Notes: generated by a model not told the origin, from the letters alone. Shown: positions 1-13,596, numbered from the stretch's first letter. The stretch: DNA of 64,000 nucleotides from Collybiopsis luxurians FD-317 M1 (GCA_000827265.1 KN834844.1:2861-66860); one strand, 5' to 3'. Program-made: numbers and translations.

Positions 1-145
1 AAGTCGGAACTCCAAAATCAAAGTCGGAACTCAAAAGTCAAAGTCGGAAGTCAGAAGTCAAAGTCGGAAGTCAGAAGTCGAAGTCGGAAGTCAAAAGTTG
101 AAGTCGGAACTCGAAAGTCAGAAGTCGGAAGCCGAAAGTCAGACC
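1..145. repeat. 20-bp tandem repeat at the window edge
   Basis: About seven copies of a unit of 20 bp that begins AAGTCGGAA and ends AAAGTCA or AGAAGTCA, with a few substitutions per copy. Each unit is itself a near-repeat of AAGTCGG-type half units. The array may continue to the left of the window. It contains no open frame worth calling. The arrangement fits a minisatellite; the units touch without spacers, so it is not a CRISPR array. Confidence 0.9.
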
Positions 146-340
146 ACCGTGAGAAAAAGTTTGACAGCTGTTCCGCTGGTACCAATTTGCCTCTCCTGCT
201 CTCAAATTATAATTATATTAGATAAAAACTATATGAATGTGATCCCCTATATCAGAGCTACCTGCTGATACTACTTTTGACCCTGACATTTTTACCTCAT
301 TTAGTCACATCACTGCTCAGACAAGAGTAATTAGACCAGT

Positions 341-425
341 GTTGGATCCATGTTGGACCGGAGTTAGACCAGGGTTGGATCCATGTTAGACCGGTGTTAG
401 ATCAATGTTGGATCCATATGAGACT
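341..425. repeat. 33-bp degenerate tandem repeat
   Basis: Three copies of a unit starting GTTGGATCCAT occur at 341, 374 and 407, a period of 33 bp. Each unit also contains a TTAGACC-type half repeat. The copies differ at several positions. This is a small minisatellite with no sign of coding function. Confidence 0.75.
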
Positions 426-3400
426 CTTGTTAGAATTAATGTTTGGCCTTGACTGTGTGCTTTAATCTTTTCAAAATAAATAATAAGCCTTGTCTCCTGA
501 TCCTTTGCACTGTATTGCAATGCATTTAAGGGCGAACAGGCTGATTTTTGGCAACCGTGGGAAAAATTCCTTCACTTTTCCCCGTTGTACTGTTTTGCCC
601 ATAGCTCCATTTCCAATCATTAATATTTCATGCAAGTATTTATTCTGGCATCCTTGGATGTCATTCTAACTGGCCCAACAATAATATTCTGCAATATTTT
701 TGATGTAAATCTACCACTCTCTATATAGTATAGGGTAATTTAACATGATAGGATTTGACCCAAAATTGAGCTCAGAATAGCTTCTCCAAGCTTGGAATGG
801 TGTACAATGGCCATTGTCCCTGGGTAGAATACTATTTAGGCATACCCTGCGCAACACGGAGGCGTATGTCGTCATTGTGTTCGAGTTGCGAGCATAGAGT
901 AGAGACAAGGCCGGGAAAAAATGACTAGTCTTCGCCTAACCAGCATATGGCCAAAATCGATCTTGCGGCGCAACCAGTGGTGTACACAGTTGCTACAGAC
1001 TCAGCACTTAAGATCCTGGGTGCTGTAGAACTCGATCAATATGGAGAAAGACCTTGAATTCGGGTTCCGAGGAGCAAGCAAGCACTCATGTAAACGAGGG
1101 AATCCGTTCGTAAACGTTGCATGCAGCACAGACGGTCTTCAGCGTATGCAAACGACCGTTAGCCAGGTTCTAGGTGAGGTTGGGGTTGACAAGCACGAGT
1201 GAAGACAGTTGTCCATGAACGAGTGAGGGTATCGAGGGGAGGGAGATACGAAACAACCAGAGCTTGAGGAGGTGTAATTCGTCCAGTTTGGTGCATCGTT
1301 CTTCATGAGATACGCGGGTAGAGTGAGGAGGCGTGTAGCCGTAGACGGTAGTCAAACAGAAATCAGAGAGACGTCCGGGAACTGAACGGCTATGTTCCGA
1401 TATGAGTGAGGGAACGAATATGCATCCGAGCGCCTGGATGTGATACCAAAAGTACTGTACGAGGAGAGAACGTGAGAAGCTCTGGAACGAGTTTTCAGTT
1501 AGGATGTTTCTAAGAATCGAAAATTGACTCGTACCTTTCATTTTTAGGCTCAAATATGAAAGCCGTACGGATTGGTCGAATACCCAAACGGATAGCCAAG
1601 GCAACGGAAGCCGTTGAGCTTCGTATACCGCTGGATGACACGAAAAGAGTGTTCCTTTCTTCTGGTCCACGTCGACTCCACGGAGTGTGGGGTCTTTCTT
1701 GCCTTTCTATTCCTCAAACCTTTATTCTTCCCCTCTTCTCCTCTCAGTATGACTTGGACAGGAGAAACGTCGGCCAAACGTTCGGATTCCCCTAGTAAAA
1801 ATGCGCGGAGAGACTTGAAGCTCGAACGTTCCCGAATTCGCGATTGGTGGCAACGTGGAAGGAGGAGTCGACCTCGAAAACTAGATTTGAGGGATTAGAG
1901 CTGAAGAAAAGAGCAATAAACGCGGGCGAAGGGTGAGAAGGCTGAGAAAGGTGTGGATGATGGCGGAGCGCAAGGCGTGTCATCGACGGATACCCAAGCT
2001 GATGACCGTTTGACCCGAAAAACGTCTTGAGCCAAATTACTCAAGCGTGTTTCAGGTCCGACAGAAACGGTGAATGAGGCGAAAGCGCGTATGTGGGAGC
2101 CGCCATGTAGCTTATGCTTTTGAAACAGATTTGACGGTAGCAAGAGGTGCGAATCGTGTCGGACAGATTCGAGTAATCAGGGTACTGACTAGAACTGGAC
2201 CATCAGGATCGAAGATAGATACCTGGACGGCGGGCACATCTAGCAGAGTCTTGAGCTCATCTCACGCGAAGGATGCAATTTGGGATTGAAATTACGGATG
2301 ATCCAGACGCTCGTACACAGAAAAATAAGTAGAAACTGTATGCGAAGACGATGGAATCAGCTCGAGAAAAGAATTAAACGAAATTGGAATAAACATACCT
2401 TCACACCCGTTCCTCAGATGTTCCCCTTCCCTTCAATTGCACGCAAACCTTCCGTTGAAGACGTATACGCAGCCGCAGGCAGAATCGTGTACTCTTCCGC
2501 TATCTCTGGGGTCCATCGATGGTAGCGCCGTGTAAGTTTTGCAATCGATTCGACTTGAGCTTTCCTTAGGCGTAAATTGGAATTCCGAAGGAAAAGGCCA
2601 ACGAGGGAGATGGGGCAAAGTCGTCCTAGAGTTTGCGCATCTGAGATAGGACTGAAAATGGAGCTGTCGTGTACAAACCTGTGAGTAGAGCCTGATACAG
2701 CGGGAAGATTGTTAAAGGAAGGGAATAATTCGATCAGCCTTACCTCGGATTCCTATCCAACACGCTAGTCGCCGTTAGATTTCAAGGATTCAAAAGATGG
2801 TAACGCGACCGTGAGCGTCGGAGACCGCGTACTCTTTCTCTGACGACGCGGTTACGCGTGCACGCGCACGAAACAGCGAGAGTGAAAGTGTAGCCTTAGG
2901 GCGGTTAGTTTCACGGAATTTTGAGCTTGAATAAGAGGAACGAGGTCGAGATTAAATCTACAGATATTCGTACATTTGTATGTAAGAAATACATCGAACA
3001 CAATCTGTTTAAGAAAGAGACGGAAATTAGTGGAACGAGGAGGTCAAACGAATTTGATTTGAACATACCTTACGCCCATTTCGCATGCTCCCCAGTATCA
3101 ATAGATGGTTCCTGCATATTTCTACGCTTCCAAACTGCTATCGACGTTCGTTTGCGAAATTGTACTCGGCTGGTTTTCATTCTTGTACCAATCTTTTCGT
3201 CATTCCATTTCTTGAGATTTGAGGTCCAAGAGAGTGTTTGAATCATCGGAGTAGCGGTAAGAGCATGGGAAGTCGAAGAAAAAGCCGGATCCGTGGCAAG
3301 AAGATAAGCCGATGTGGGTGTTCAAGAAGAAAGAGGACGAACCGTTAGGCGCTCAAGGAACGCCGGTCAAATGCGCGCCTAATGTTGGCCTAATGTGTAT

Positions 3401-6400
3401 TTTACTGATTTCTCTTCTTACCGTCATCTCTAGTCCACCTACGTGCTAGTTTCCGGGAGCGCGCCCTCTATGGCTGAAGTCAAAACTCGCATCTTTTTTC
3501 CGATACTCAAATTCTTGTCATCGCCGGCCACTTCACAGGGTTTTGAACTCGGATTTTCTACAGGATAAATCTAGGTTTGGAGGATTAATATTCCGGCGTC
3601 TGCGTGTTACGGTAGGTATCGTGTTTGTGCATAAGCTCTCAGGATTATATGTAGGTTTATCAGTTCTTCATTCATTGTTGTAAACCAGGCTATACGAGCT
3701 GCATGAAAAAGAGCTACACGGAGACATGAACAGGACTCGAACGAGGGGAAGCTTCACGATGTTGTTAGACTGGGAGATGGAATGCGAAAGGGTAAATACG
3801 CGTACGGTGGGATTGTGATTCGAGGGTTATGACGAAGGCTTGGAATTTGTGTACGGTAGGGGAATGTATCCGACACAGTATTCTCCCGGAATCAAGGCTC
3901 ATTTTTGTTCATGACGTCTGTATATCCTCGCGTTTACATGGCGATAGCGACTGGGGTTGATCTTGTGAGCTATTCATCTTGCCCAAACTCACTCTCTCTC
4001 GCAATACCAACGCTGAACAACAACTTGTTTTGCTTTCAATTCCGCTGCCAGTTATTCATCCCTCGACGTCGTCTCATATACATGCTTCTGCTAGGCATAT
4101 GCGAGTCCCACTCTACACTGCCATGTCGATTTAATCGAGCATCTGAATTTCTATTTCTCCCGTTATGATATTTCCAGGTGATTCCCTAAACGCAACTGCT
4201 ATGTCTGTTCCGATTACAACAGTGCTCGAAATGCAGAAAAAATAACTTAACATACCGCTAGTGGCTACGCGCAAAAGTGTACGTGCAGAATGGAGAGCGT
4301 AAGTAGTTTCGAAAGGGTCTGTCTCCACCGGATGACGCGCCGGGGGTTTTGGAAGATGAGGAACAGTGCATCCAGGTCGTTACTGTTATCTACCGGGCGA
4401 ACTTGCTACTACTTATCTAACAATGTCATCCACTCCTCACAGAGAACGCCGAGATACTCTTGCTGAAGTATGCAATAGATGATCATTATTACGGTGACAA
4501 CGACATCACAGGGAACGGACATATCAAACCTGAGTTGACCGACGGAAGATTTTAAAAGATACGAATGCCCTTCTTATTCAAATGATTGGCAAGACCAGTT
4601 CTATTGTGCCATATTCAGTCAACCACAAAATGTGTGAGGGAAGAGCGCTCATATCTAAAGTATCGAGAGGCGAGGAGAGCCCAGTGGACGTGCCCGAGAT
4701 GGATCTTTGCCAACTCGAAGAGTCAACACCACGGACTGAATAAAGTTGACACCCAGTGTCATGAACGCTCAGTTTCACCACCTCATTTCGATACAGTTGT
4801 ACAATGGCGCGAGACCCAACAATCGTTCCGACTCAGCCTTGAATATGCCAAATTAGGATATCAAGGTTGGGATGGGCAAGGAAAGTGGAACGGAGGACGG
4901 TGGGTGAAGTGGCGGAGGGACTGGGATGTGCCGTCGTGAGAAATGTAAAAGAAGGTAGTGGTGGACTTACTGCTGACCACCCGGCACCCAGCGATCATCT
5001 AGCATGTCTACTTATGCACACTAGTCGTGAGAGGGTAAAAATAAATGGTGAGTAAGCTTAGCCGCTCAGACCTACAGTCGAATCAATTGCAAAAGGCACA
5101 GAACTTCTACGTTTCAACTATACAAGATGCCCTGATAATGAAGATGCAGAGGCGTATGACTGATTGTTTAAAACCAAAGAGTCGGCTACATGGCTGAGGA
5201 AGCGAAAGTTCTAGGAATTAAAAGACGATAAATTGACGTCAGTTTTCGGAATACTAAGATGAATAAATACACCAAGGCATTCGAAACGTTGACGCAAGAA
5301 AGCTCTATAGATTCAGTCGTGCGGAAGGGAGATCGCGGAACTGGAGTCACCGAGTAAATGTAGATAATAAGAGCAATAGATTTAGAGTGATGAACGACTT
5401 CATATTAGAGAAGCTGGCGCAAGCGAAAGCTTCAGAGTTGACGGCGTTGAATTTCCAAGTCGCCATGAGTGGTTTATCGATACTTTGATGCTAGATATAT
5501 CGCAGTTGGTGCACGGATTTAGTTTTATTTGTGAGTTACAGGGAGAAAGTGATGTTCTATTCAAAGGTAACGCGAGAGATAACGGATGAGGGATGGGAGA
5601 CAGCGAAGAAGAGAATGAAAAAACGATTTGACGCCAGTATCACATGGGTGCCTATTCATAACTGCTTTTCTTTCGCGTACCGTCACCTTCAATTCAACCG
5701 ATGGCCATTTCCTCTGTCTGAAAGCCTCACACGCAAGGAAAAAATATACGGCCCTACACGACGCTTATTCTATATCTCTTGTATATTCCTTCTGCGTGTA
5801 ATTTGGGTGGATACGGATTTTGAATAGGAGCTTGGGTTGCACTGCGAAATGGTGAATGGATATAGGTTTTCGATTCGTACGAAGCATACCGGTACGTATC
5901 TAGTGGAGTACATGTGAAGGTCTCAGCTTGTTGATCCTCCGCATGGTCTAAACCAGGTGATCTCGTGCTGAATACATTGCGTCAACTCCATCGCGAATTT
6001 CTACCTACTCGATAGCGATAGCCTAGAAAATTTCAATACGGTTGAATGTATAGTAACATGCATTTGACGACATGAACTTGTCGCGGTAAGGGAGGCGGTT
6101 ACGGCGTGCACAAGTCTTGTACAATGGAGACGGGTGAGTTCTGTGAGATTTATTGATTTTGTGGGTCAGTACTGATTGATCGGTCACGTAGCTATTATCG
6201 TCGACGCTATCCAATCTGTCCTTGTGCTGCTACTCTAATGTAGAGGCGGTAACGTTTCTATCAGGGCTGCTAAAGCCGAATTAGCGTGGTTTGTATCGTT
6301 TAGTTTCCCGCTAACTTGTTCTCACATTCGTTTCTTTTTTAGTTAGATATTCGCGGGAGCTCTCACTGCCTTTACTCAAGATATCCGATCGACTGACATG

Positions 6401-7977
6401 GCGCAAGACGGGGATCGAGAATGGGATATTTTTTATTCTTCTGGTGGCAACGGAGATCACTGCCGTTAGTGTACGCACTCAAGCAACCAGTGCATTTGAA
6501 AGGTTTCACGCCCGCATGCCGGCGAAGATGATTTGAAAAGAAAATCCATACTCAGCTAAATGAATAACACAAAGTCTACTTTCGAGCGCGTACCTAAATA
6601 TCTATGCTTGGTAGTAACCCCAACGCCAAGCTCTACACACTCTTTCATAGGACAAAAGAAGCGTGATGGAACCTTGAACTCAACCGAAAATGCTCACATA
6701 ACTTCTGCAAGGTTAGATGGCTTGAATACGGTGATAGATTTCGTAGAATAATGAGGAGCGAAAACATAAATTGTTGCGGTCATGGCGTATAATCTGTGAA
6801 GAGCTTCAGTTGAATGGATGAAAATAGAATAAAGAGATAATCCACACCAAGAAAGGGAGTATCAGGCTTGGAGGAAGGAATCTTGGATGCGTTGTACAAA
6901 CACTCGGTATAAATGATGGTGGTCGCGAGAAGAGAGCACGAATCATGGTGTGACAAACAGCACGTGTGAGGATGCGTCACCAATTCTACGCGACTACTTG
7001 AACTTCTCCGAATTTTTGCCAAGGTTACAACTAAAATATTTACAGATTTCTGCTTTTGGTCTATACTTAATCTTCTGCAGAACATATCTTTTGAATGTTT
7101 CATTTATATGAGTAAGAATGGACGTGCTTCTAACTTCAGCAATGTGGCGAAGCGTGACTCTTTTTTTGCTCCTCGCTCTATCTCCTAACTGAGACCCCCG
7201 CTACCCGTTGTGATGATGCTTATTCAGAAACACTTTCACTAAATGGGTCAAACTCATAAAACGACACGTATTTGAATGTGTACTACCTCTAGAAACGGCT
7301 CGTTCTCTCTTCACCACTCCGCTATTCGGAGCTGTTGTTATGCTTACCTTCAAGAGCTCGCTGAGCAATTCACGGCACGGCTGAGTTTAATGCAATGCCA
7401 GCATTTATCGATCTTTATCGAAGGCTTGAATAGACTTGAAGGGTAGAGATTTTATGTAGGTATTGTTTCGTCGTTGGCCAGTGGCCGTTTACGTGTGGGC
7501 ATGGTTACTGGGTTACTGTTAAGGCGGAGAGAATGGTTTCGTCGCATCAGGATGTAGGGGGATTTGGGGCACTACTTGTTCAGTCGATATCGATACGGGA
7601 GGTCTGATCTCGGTTGATTGTAAGGAATGTTCAGTGTACACTATTTGAATGCCGGCTGTCAGAATTTTACCCGGTAGTGAGCCACATACCAATCGTCTCT
7701 GGAACCGCCGCAGGGAAAGAAAATCCCGCAGCTGATGAAGGACACTTGCTGTGTGGATCTGGTGAAATCAACTATGCTGTTCATGCTGCTCCACCCTATC
7801 TGGTGTTGCATGTACCAGTATCTGATTAGATATCAAGTTTGCGATGCAACAATTTCCATTGTATTTACTGCTTTTGACCTCAAAGCTGTAGGTCTGAACA
7901 CAATAAATTGCGCTATATTGGCTCCTTGACCAGGGCAAAGTCCTACATCAAGCTCTCGCTTTCTCACATCATCCACT
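426..7977. other. gene-poor stretch, no gene I can support
   Basis: Open frames here are short (mostly under 110 codons), have no recognisable domain, and do not join into a convincing spliced gene on either strand. The only structure I can show is the diverged module at about 1735-2620, listed separately, and a weaker echo of one of its segments near 3058-3110. An unusual lineage-specific gene could be missed without transcript data. Confidence 0.5.
1735..2620. repeat. diverged dispersed module, copy 1
   Basis: Four blocks in this stretch match, in the same order and orientation, blocks at 21953-22560. The blocks are at about 1745-1812, 1967-2095, 2385-2410 and 2505-2620. Shared strings include CAGGTCC(G/A)ACAGAAACGGTGAA and GCTGGAATTCCGA-like sequence. 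The third block also resembles 3058-3085. No open frame is shared between copies, so this is either an old non-autonomous element or an old gene relic. Confidence 0.6.
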
Positions 7978-9203
7978 ATGCCTGTAACCTTCCGTCCTGC
8001 AAAACATTGCGCAAAATCTATATTGCGTGAGCCTTCGTCTGCTGGTAGCACAGATACTCTGGAGTTCCTTAGATCTGCCTGTTACGATCAGTACCAAAAA
8101 TGCGACGAAATCCTACAGTCTTCGACTGGAACAACACTGGCTATCCCAGCATCGAATGGGTTTGTAGACGCCGTAACCAAAGCGTACAACCAACATCACG
8201 CACTATCGATCAGGCCAGATGATGTCTGGATCGCCATCTTGACCCAGTTCAATTTCTATGTCAACGCAAATGCAGAGCGTCTTCGCTCCCATTTCGTCGA
8301 ACACGAGGGAAAGAAAGAGCTACGGGTCTCAGCTCCTGGTAGCAGATATTCAGTTGATTTTGGATATCTTGCCAGATTGATGACTGGGGAGCTAAAGAAG
8401 AACGTCAAAGATCCATCTTTTTGCGATTGGATACTTCCAAAATTTACCACTACCACTATGAATGACACTGTTGTTTCTTCGGTCATGATGATGGCAACAA
8501 TGAAGAAATATTTTTCCTATGGGTTCTCATTGTCATGCGGAATTCCACAGGTAACACTCGAGGGGACAAAGGATGACTGGAAACAGATTGTCGAACGAAT
8601 TGAAAAGCTGAAAGATTTTGGAGAAGAGACGGAAGCGTGGTATAAACTTCTTTTTCCAGTCCTGTCCCGCTTTGTACGGGCATTTGACGACCCGAATGGC
8701 GAGCAAAACCTTGAGTTTTGGCAGAAGGTGGCTCACTATCACGGCGGAGGAAGTGGACCTAGATACTTATCAGGATGGATTACGGCGTTCTGTGTTTTTA
8801 ACGAAGATGGAATATGGATCGGAAATCCTCCCGGAACAGTACGTTTCACATTGAAATCCAGATATGTCATCATTATCTAAGATCTTTCCAGAAGTTACCG
8901 GATGCCTCCAGTTCCATCGAGCACAAGTCCAGTTCTCGTAGAAGGTCTCTGATCATAGACGACGCTTACTATCACAGATTGAATACAAATAACATCCCCG
9001 CCGCATATGCAGATGTCGACGTTAAGTTGGGTGACAATGGGGATCTTTTTGATACCATTATGGTAGCAGGACTGGTGGGAATGCATGTCTGCGACACCGG
9101 TGACACTACTCTCTCGGAAACTGGCCAAAAGGATTTGCTCAAGCCCATGCCAGGGTGGTGGATCTTCATCAAGCGAGACCCAGACCCCAGACTTCCCTGT
9201 TAG
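7978..9203 (+). CDS. DUF4419-family protein
   Basis: Two exons are supported, 7978-8838 and 8892-9203, joined in phase 0 by a 53-bp intron with GTACGT at its 5' end and TTTCCAG at its 3' end. The predicted protein is 390 residues. It matches the layout I know for DUF4419 (PF14388): an N-terminal part with a PDDVWIAILTQF-like helix, a central SPFCDW-like stretch (here DPSFCDW), a GIPQVTLEG segment, and a GSGPRYLSGWITAF block before the intron. The second exon carries the terminal part ending in PGWWIFIKRDP. The molecular role of DUF4419 is not known to me; these proteins are common in basidiomycetes, often in several paralogues. No signal peptide or membrane segment is visible. The start is the first ATG of the long frame. 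The gene stands alone between two gene-poor stretches. Confidence 0.88.
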
Positions 9204-9744
9204 ATGGGACAAGGAGAGAAGAATAGAAATGGAGGAGATTATGGTGAGGATGGAATACCTGGTTCATAGGAGAAATTGAAGATTTGAGAATATTCAAAGG
9301 ATTGAGGGACTGTTCAATTCATTATGTTTATGTACTTGCCAGAGCTGATATAGTCTACAATTTGGAACTCTGAAACTACAATAGAAGTCAAATTTGTCTG
9401 AGGCGGTCCACAGGTTGCAAGTTTGCAACACGTTCCCTAATTTTCCCAACTCCTACTATTTTGACCATTATCTATTTAAGACTCAGCACATGCCGATATA
9501 TATTATGCATAAAGGTTTTCTTACCTCAGAAATTGGATGGTATGAAGGAGTGGCATCAGAGGAGCATCTATACACCCAGTCCGATACTCGGAGTAAGATA
9601 TGTATTATGCAACAGAATGAACAATAAGGTTGAGCCGCTACTACTCAGGGGTACCAGGCTGCAAATTTGGGGATACTGGACTAGCTTCACTACCGTCTCC
9701 ACTTAGAACTATGTGGCACTGTTAAAATTAAGACTGCATCTTTT

Positions 9745-9855
9745 CTAAGTTTGATGCAGAGTATGGCTAGACGGAAAGGAGATGGAATGAGTGTACATGC
9801 TTCACTCCCTGCTCAACTAACGAGCAAATAGCCTTTTCCGCTCACAAGATATAAT
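9745..9855 (-). repeat. short dispersed repeat, inverted relative to 22597-22715
   Basis: The reverse complement of this stretch aligns along its whole length with 22597-22715. Shared cores are TATCTTGTGAGCGGAAAA and GTCTAGCCATACTCTGCATC. The middle is more diverged. Length is about 115 bp and there is no open frame. It could be a MITE or SINE-like element; I could not define terminal repeats or a target-site duplication. Confidence 0.7.
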
Positions 9856-9891
9856 TCATGGACTATTCACATCTCAGAACCTGAGCATTAA

Positions 9892-10143
9892 GCATCAAAT
9901 CCCCGTACCTTGCGGGGTATGAAAGCCAACATGAACCTGATTAATTCCCGAGCGTCTGAAAACGAACCGACCCTCAAAAGCGTGGCATGAAAAGCTTATC
10001 CTTGCGAGGCAAGCGGGGCATCAAATCCCCGTACCTTGCGGGGTATGAAAGCCAACATGAGCCTGATTAATTCCCGAGCGTCTGAAAACGAACCGACCCT
10101 CAAAAGCGTGGCATGAAAAGCTTATCCTTGCGAGGCAAGCGGG
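9892..10143. repeat. 126-bp tandem duplication, two almost identical copies
   Basis: Copy 1 is 9892-10017 and copy 2 is 10018-10143. I can see one difference between them (AACATGAACC versus AACATGAGCC). Each unit contains two short hairpins: CCCCG...CGGGG near its start and CTTGC-GAG-GCAAG near its end. Neither copy has an open frame of note. The near identity in otherwise diverged surroundings implies a recent duplication or selection on the sequence. It does not match a tRNA or a ribozyme consensus I know. Confidence 0.95.
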
Positions 10144-10252
10144 TCTACAGCTAATTAGGTAGTTCCGACTGTGGTTCATCACGGACGCATGGCAGGTCAA
10201 ATTCGGCGAGAAGAACTTGCATATATTTTACAACTCGGCAGCAATTACTGTG

Positions 10253-10266
10253 GCGCGCGCGCGCGC
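10253..10266. repeat. (GC)7 dinucleotide run
   Basis: Fourteen alternating G and C bases lie about 110 bp after the 126-bp duplication. Such a run can adopt Z-DNA. Its closeness to the duplication is noted, but no functional link is shown. Confidence 0.9.
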
Positions 10267-10267
10267 A

Positions 10268-11012
10268 AGGTGACGAAAGTTTGATCATCTGCCGTGTTAA
10301 TGTTTACTAGTGAATTTAGATTTTGGACAGGATCCAGTGATAAACAAGAGCTGCGAATCTACAGTAATAATAGTATACTTATAGAAGGCGCTCAAAGATG
10401 TGGACGTAAGTATGATCCTGCCTCGAGGACGATTTCCTTAGTGAACGTGCATTCTCTTGAGACGCTAACAAAGGTACGCAACTCCGATTCTATCCACTGT
10501 GCCATATGGGAGAACGAGTTGTATGCACTCATGGTATGTCGTCGTAGTCACTTCACGTGCAAACGCTATGCAGAGGCACACTTAAAATCGCGTGTTTGCA
10601 GGATTTGAATAAACCTCTGCCCTGTCCCTCCTTCATTTCCTGCCTCGAACTCATGATCTTGAGAGACTATTTTTGGGGTCAAAGCAAGGTAGCTATTTAA
10701 CCTGGTTACTGCTGTCGTTGGCGTGTCACAGGAGGGTTATAGTGAAATATCCGACAAAAGTGCAAGTTATCACCGAATTCCAAAACTGGTTCAGGACCTC
10801 CAGTGTTCACGGCACCATTTTAAACCACGAGAACTGATTGACAGCAGATACTTCACTTAAAATACCACGTGTTAAGGAGTTAATTTCTGAACAGGCAAAA
10901 ATGCTGGGAGAAGCAGCCCGCGTTTAGTATTCATGCGAGCACTGATCACTCAACGTGCTAGATGAGAGGCAGAATTTCGGGATCGGAGTTCACCAACAGC
11001 AATGCGGATGCT
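10268..11012. other. no gene supported upstream of the xylanase
   Basis: An open frame of 104 codons at 10294-10608 has no recognisable domain and no codon pattern that sets it apart from chance. The last 300 bp probably include the promoter of the xylanase gene that starts at 11063. Confidence 0.5.
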
Positions 11013-11018
11013 TATAAG
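11013..11018 (+). promoter_or_regulatory. TATA-like box of the xylanase gene
   Basis: TATAAG lies 45-50 bp upstream of the xylanase ATG, in the context GCTTATAAGGG. The distance is short for a basidiomycete core promoter but possible with a brief 5' leader. Confidence 0.5.
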
Positions 11019-11062
11019 GGCGAACCTGGAATTTACTCACTCGTGCTGAACGACTATCCATC

Positions 11063-11865
<803 letters not shown>

Positions 11866-13596
11866 AAAATGCTGTAGTCCTGATGCTTTCCTCCCAACCC
11901 TATCATCTACTCTGTACTCACAAACTACGTAGAGGTTGTCCGTAGTTTCAGAAATTAAATAGTATTGGTATGCCCACGAAATATCCGGATCCTATCCCGG
12001 AAATTACTTTATGCTCTAGATTGCGAACGGTCCCTAGCCAGGGACGCGTCGAGACCCCTCAAGTGCTGCAATTCTTGTAGTAAACGCGTCGGACGCAGGA
12101 TCAAGCGCCCGAAACCTCGCGCTCCTCGTGATACTTGCGTGATGCTGTCACAAAGTTTGTTGATTCACTTCTTAACCTTGTACCACCACCACCCGCTTCT
12201 TTGTCCCACCCCATTCGTCAACTTTCATCCCTCAGCGTCTTACCTTACCTATGCTTGAATGTAAGTTCTCAGGTTTTTGTTTTTACCTTTTATTCTTTCG
12301 TTTCTCCGTCGTTCCTTGCTTGATTGTGCTGCCGTCCCTGGCGGTGCTAACGAGCGAGGAAACTGACTCATTGATTGTTATTTTATGCTTCTCAAAAGCT
12401 GAAGAGTCGAGCGTCACGTGTAGCCATCTTGGGCGGTGTGAGATGCTCGCTCCTAGGCTTGATTTTTATATGTTTAGTCTATGAAATCTCCGATCATGCT
12501 AACCGTCATTTTTCCTTAAGGCCAGGCGGGACTTTTGCGGTGAAAATCTATAGGCGACAACTCTTTCCTTCGAGGATGGATCCGCCGGAGAGTTTGACAC
12601 CCAAGTCAACGGGTTTTCGAGCTCTCCTTCATCTTCCATAATTCGTCGAAGGCTGCGCAAAATTATCTCTCTACCGCTTCATGATCCCACATCAAAGGTT
12701 CTGGTCTGTCTCCTGGTCGTGAGTTACATTGGACCCGTTTCCCTGAAGAACCTGTTGCATCGTCGAGACGTACTAGCACGAAACATAACGGGGCTCGCAC
12801 CATGGAGAAGACGACTACTGGATACTAGTTGTAGCGGGTGCTTTCGACTCGATAAGGAGTCGTTCCTGGCCATGTCGGGAATGCTGGTCATATGGAGAGG
12901 AACGAGTGAGCGCTGGCATGCGCTGGGCAATGTTTCTCATAAGGAGAAGTACCGAAGATTGTGTGTAGTGAGGAGTATCCTCGTACTCTCTCTTTCCTCG
13001 CACCGGTCCACGATGGGTTGCCCATACTCCATCGATCAGCTCAATGTAAGTCGGCACCCAAACTTTGATTATATACATCAGCTAACCGTCTGCAGAAGTG
13101 TTAGGAATCGAGAGTTGCCTCCGCCGATAACTACGCTGGAGCGAGTCCATATTCAATGTAAGTCGGCACCCATACTTTGATTATATCGATCGGCTAACCG
13201 TCTCCAGAGTTTTAGGAATCGAGAGTTACCTGCAGCGCTAACAGCGATGAAGTTTGTCGAAATGGGATCCGTCTGAGACACTCCTTCCTATTGCTACTTT
13301 CGTCCTTCCAGGTTGACCTCTTTATCCTTCGTACAAGTAGACTATATCTCGTAACGTTACAGTAGCTCTACGCTCGCGTTTTGTTTCAAGTAGGACGAAT
13401 TCGTGTACAGATTAAATCTTGTATCCTTATTCTTCATTCCGTAGTCTGATCACGATGAACTGATATCCTTGAGCATGAGACCATTCCATTCCGTCCGAGA
13501 AACATTTAATTTACAATCTTTGTATGATAGCACGAGGTAAAAACTGTATCGCAAAGCAATGTCCACAAAGCAAAACTCATCCACATCCTTTTGCCA
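11866..13596. other. intergenic stretch with one doubtful open frame
   Basis: The longest frame is 12719-13180 (+, 153 codons, possibly extending upstream). Its string FRLDKESFLAMSGML followed by GTSERWHAL faintly recalls the N-terminal region of Harbinger-type transposases (a Phe-x-Met-Asp-Lys pattern), but no DDE catalytic part follows. I do not call it. A pyrimidine-rich tract at 12130-12330 looks like promoter or intron DNA. The local tandem repeat at 13041-13240 is listed separately. Confidence 0.4.
13041..13240 (+). repeat. 112-bp tandem repeat that resembles an intron plus exon
   Basis: TCAATGTAAGTCGGCACCCA begins at 13041 and again at 13153, a period of 112 bp. In each copy the sequence runs from a GTAAGT 5' splice-site-like start to a CTGCAG or CTCCAG 3' splice-like end about 50 bp later, and then TTAGGAATCGAGAGTT. 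The unit therefore looks like a duplicated intron-exon segment. The host gene is not clear. Confidence 0.8.

Noticed and set aside
1..145. CRISPR-like array
   Set aside because: Units are directly adjacent without unique spacers, and the genome is eukaryotic.
8906..8975. A second intron in the DUF4419 gene (GTCTCT to CACAG near 8945-8977)
   Set aside because: The stretch LIIDDAYYHRL reads as a conserved part of the domain, so it is kept as exon.
9892..10143. Hammerhead ribozyme or tRNA pair
   Set aside because: CTGATTA and CTGAAAAC look like pieces of a hammerhead core, but the required CTGANGA is not met and stem II does not pair. No tRNA T-loop or anticodon arm.
12719..13180. Harbinger transposase N-terminus
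   Set aside because: Only a faint FRLDKESF-like match, no DDE part, and it overlaps the 112-bp repeat.
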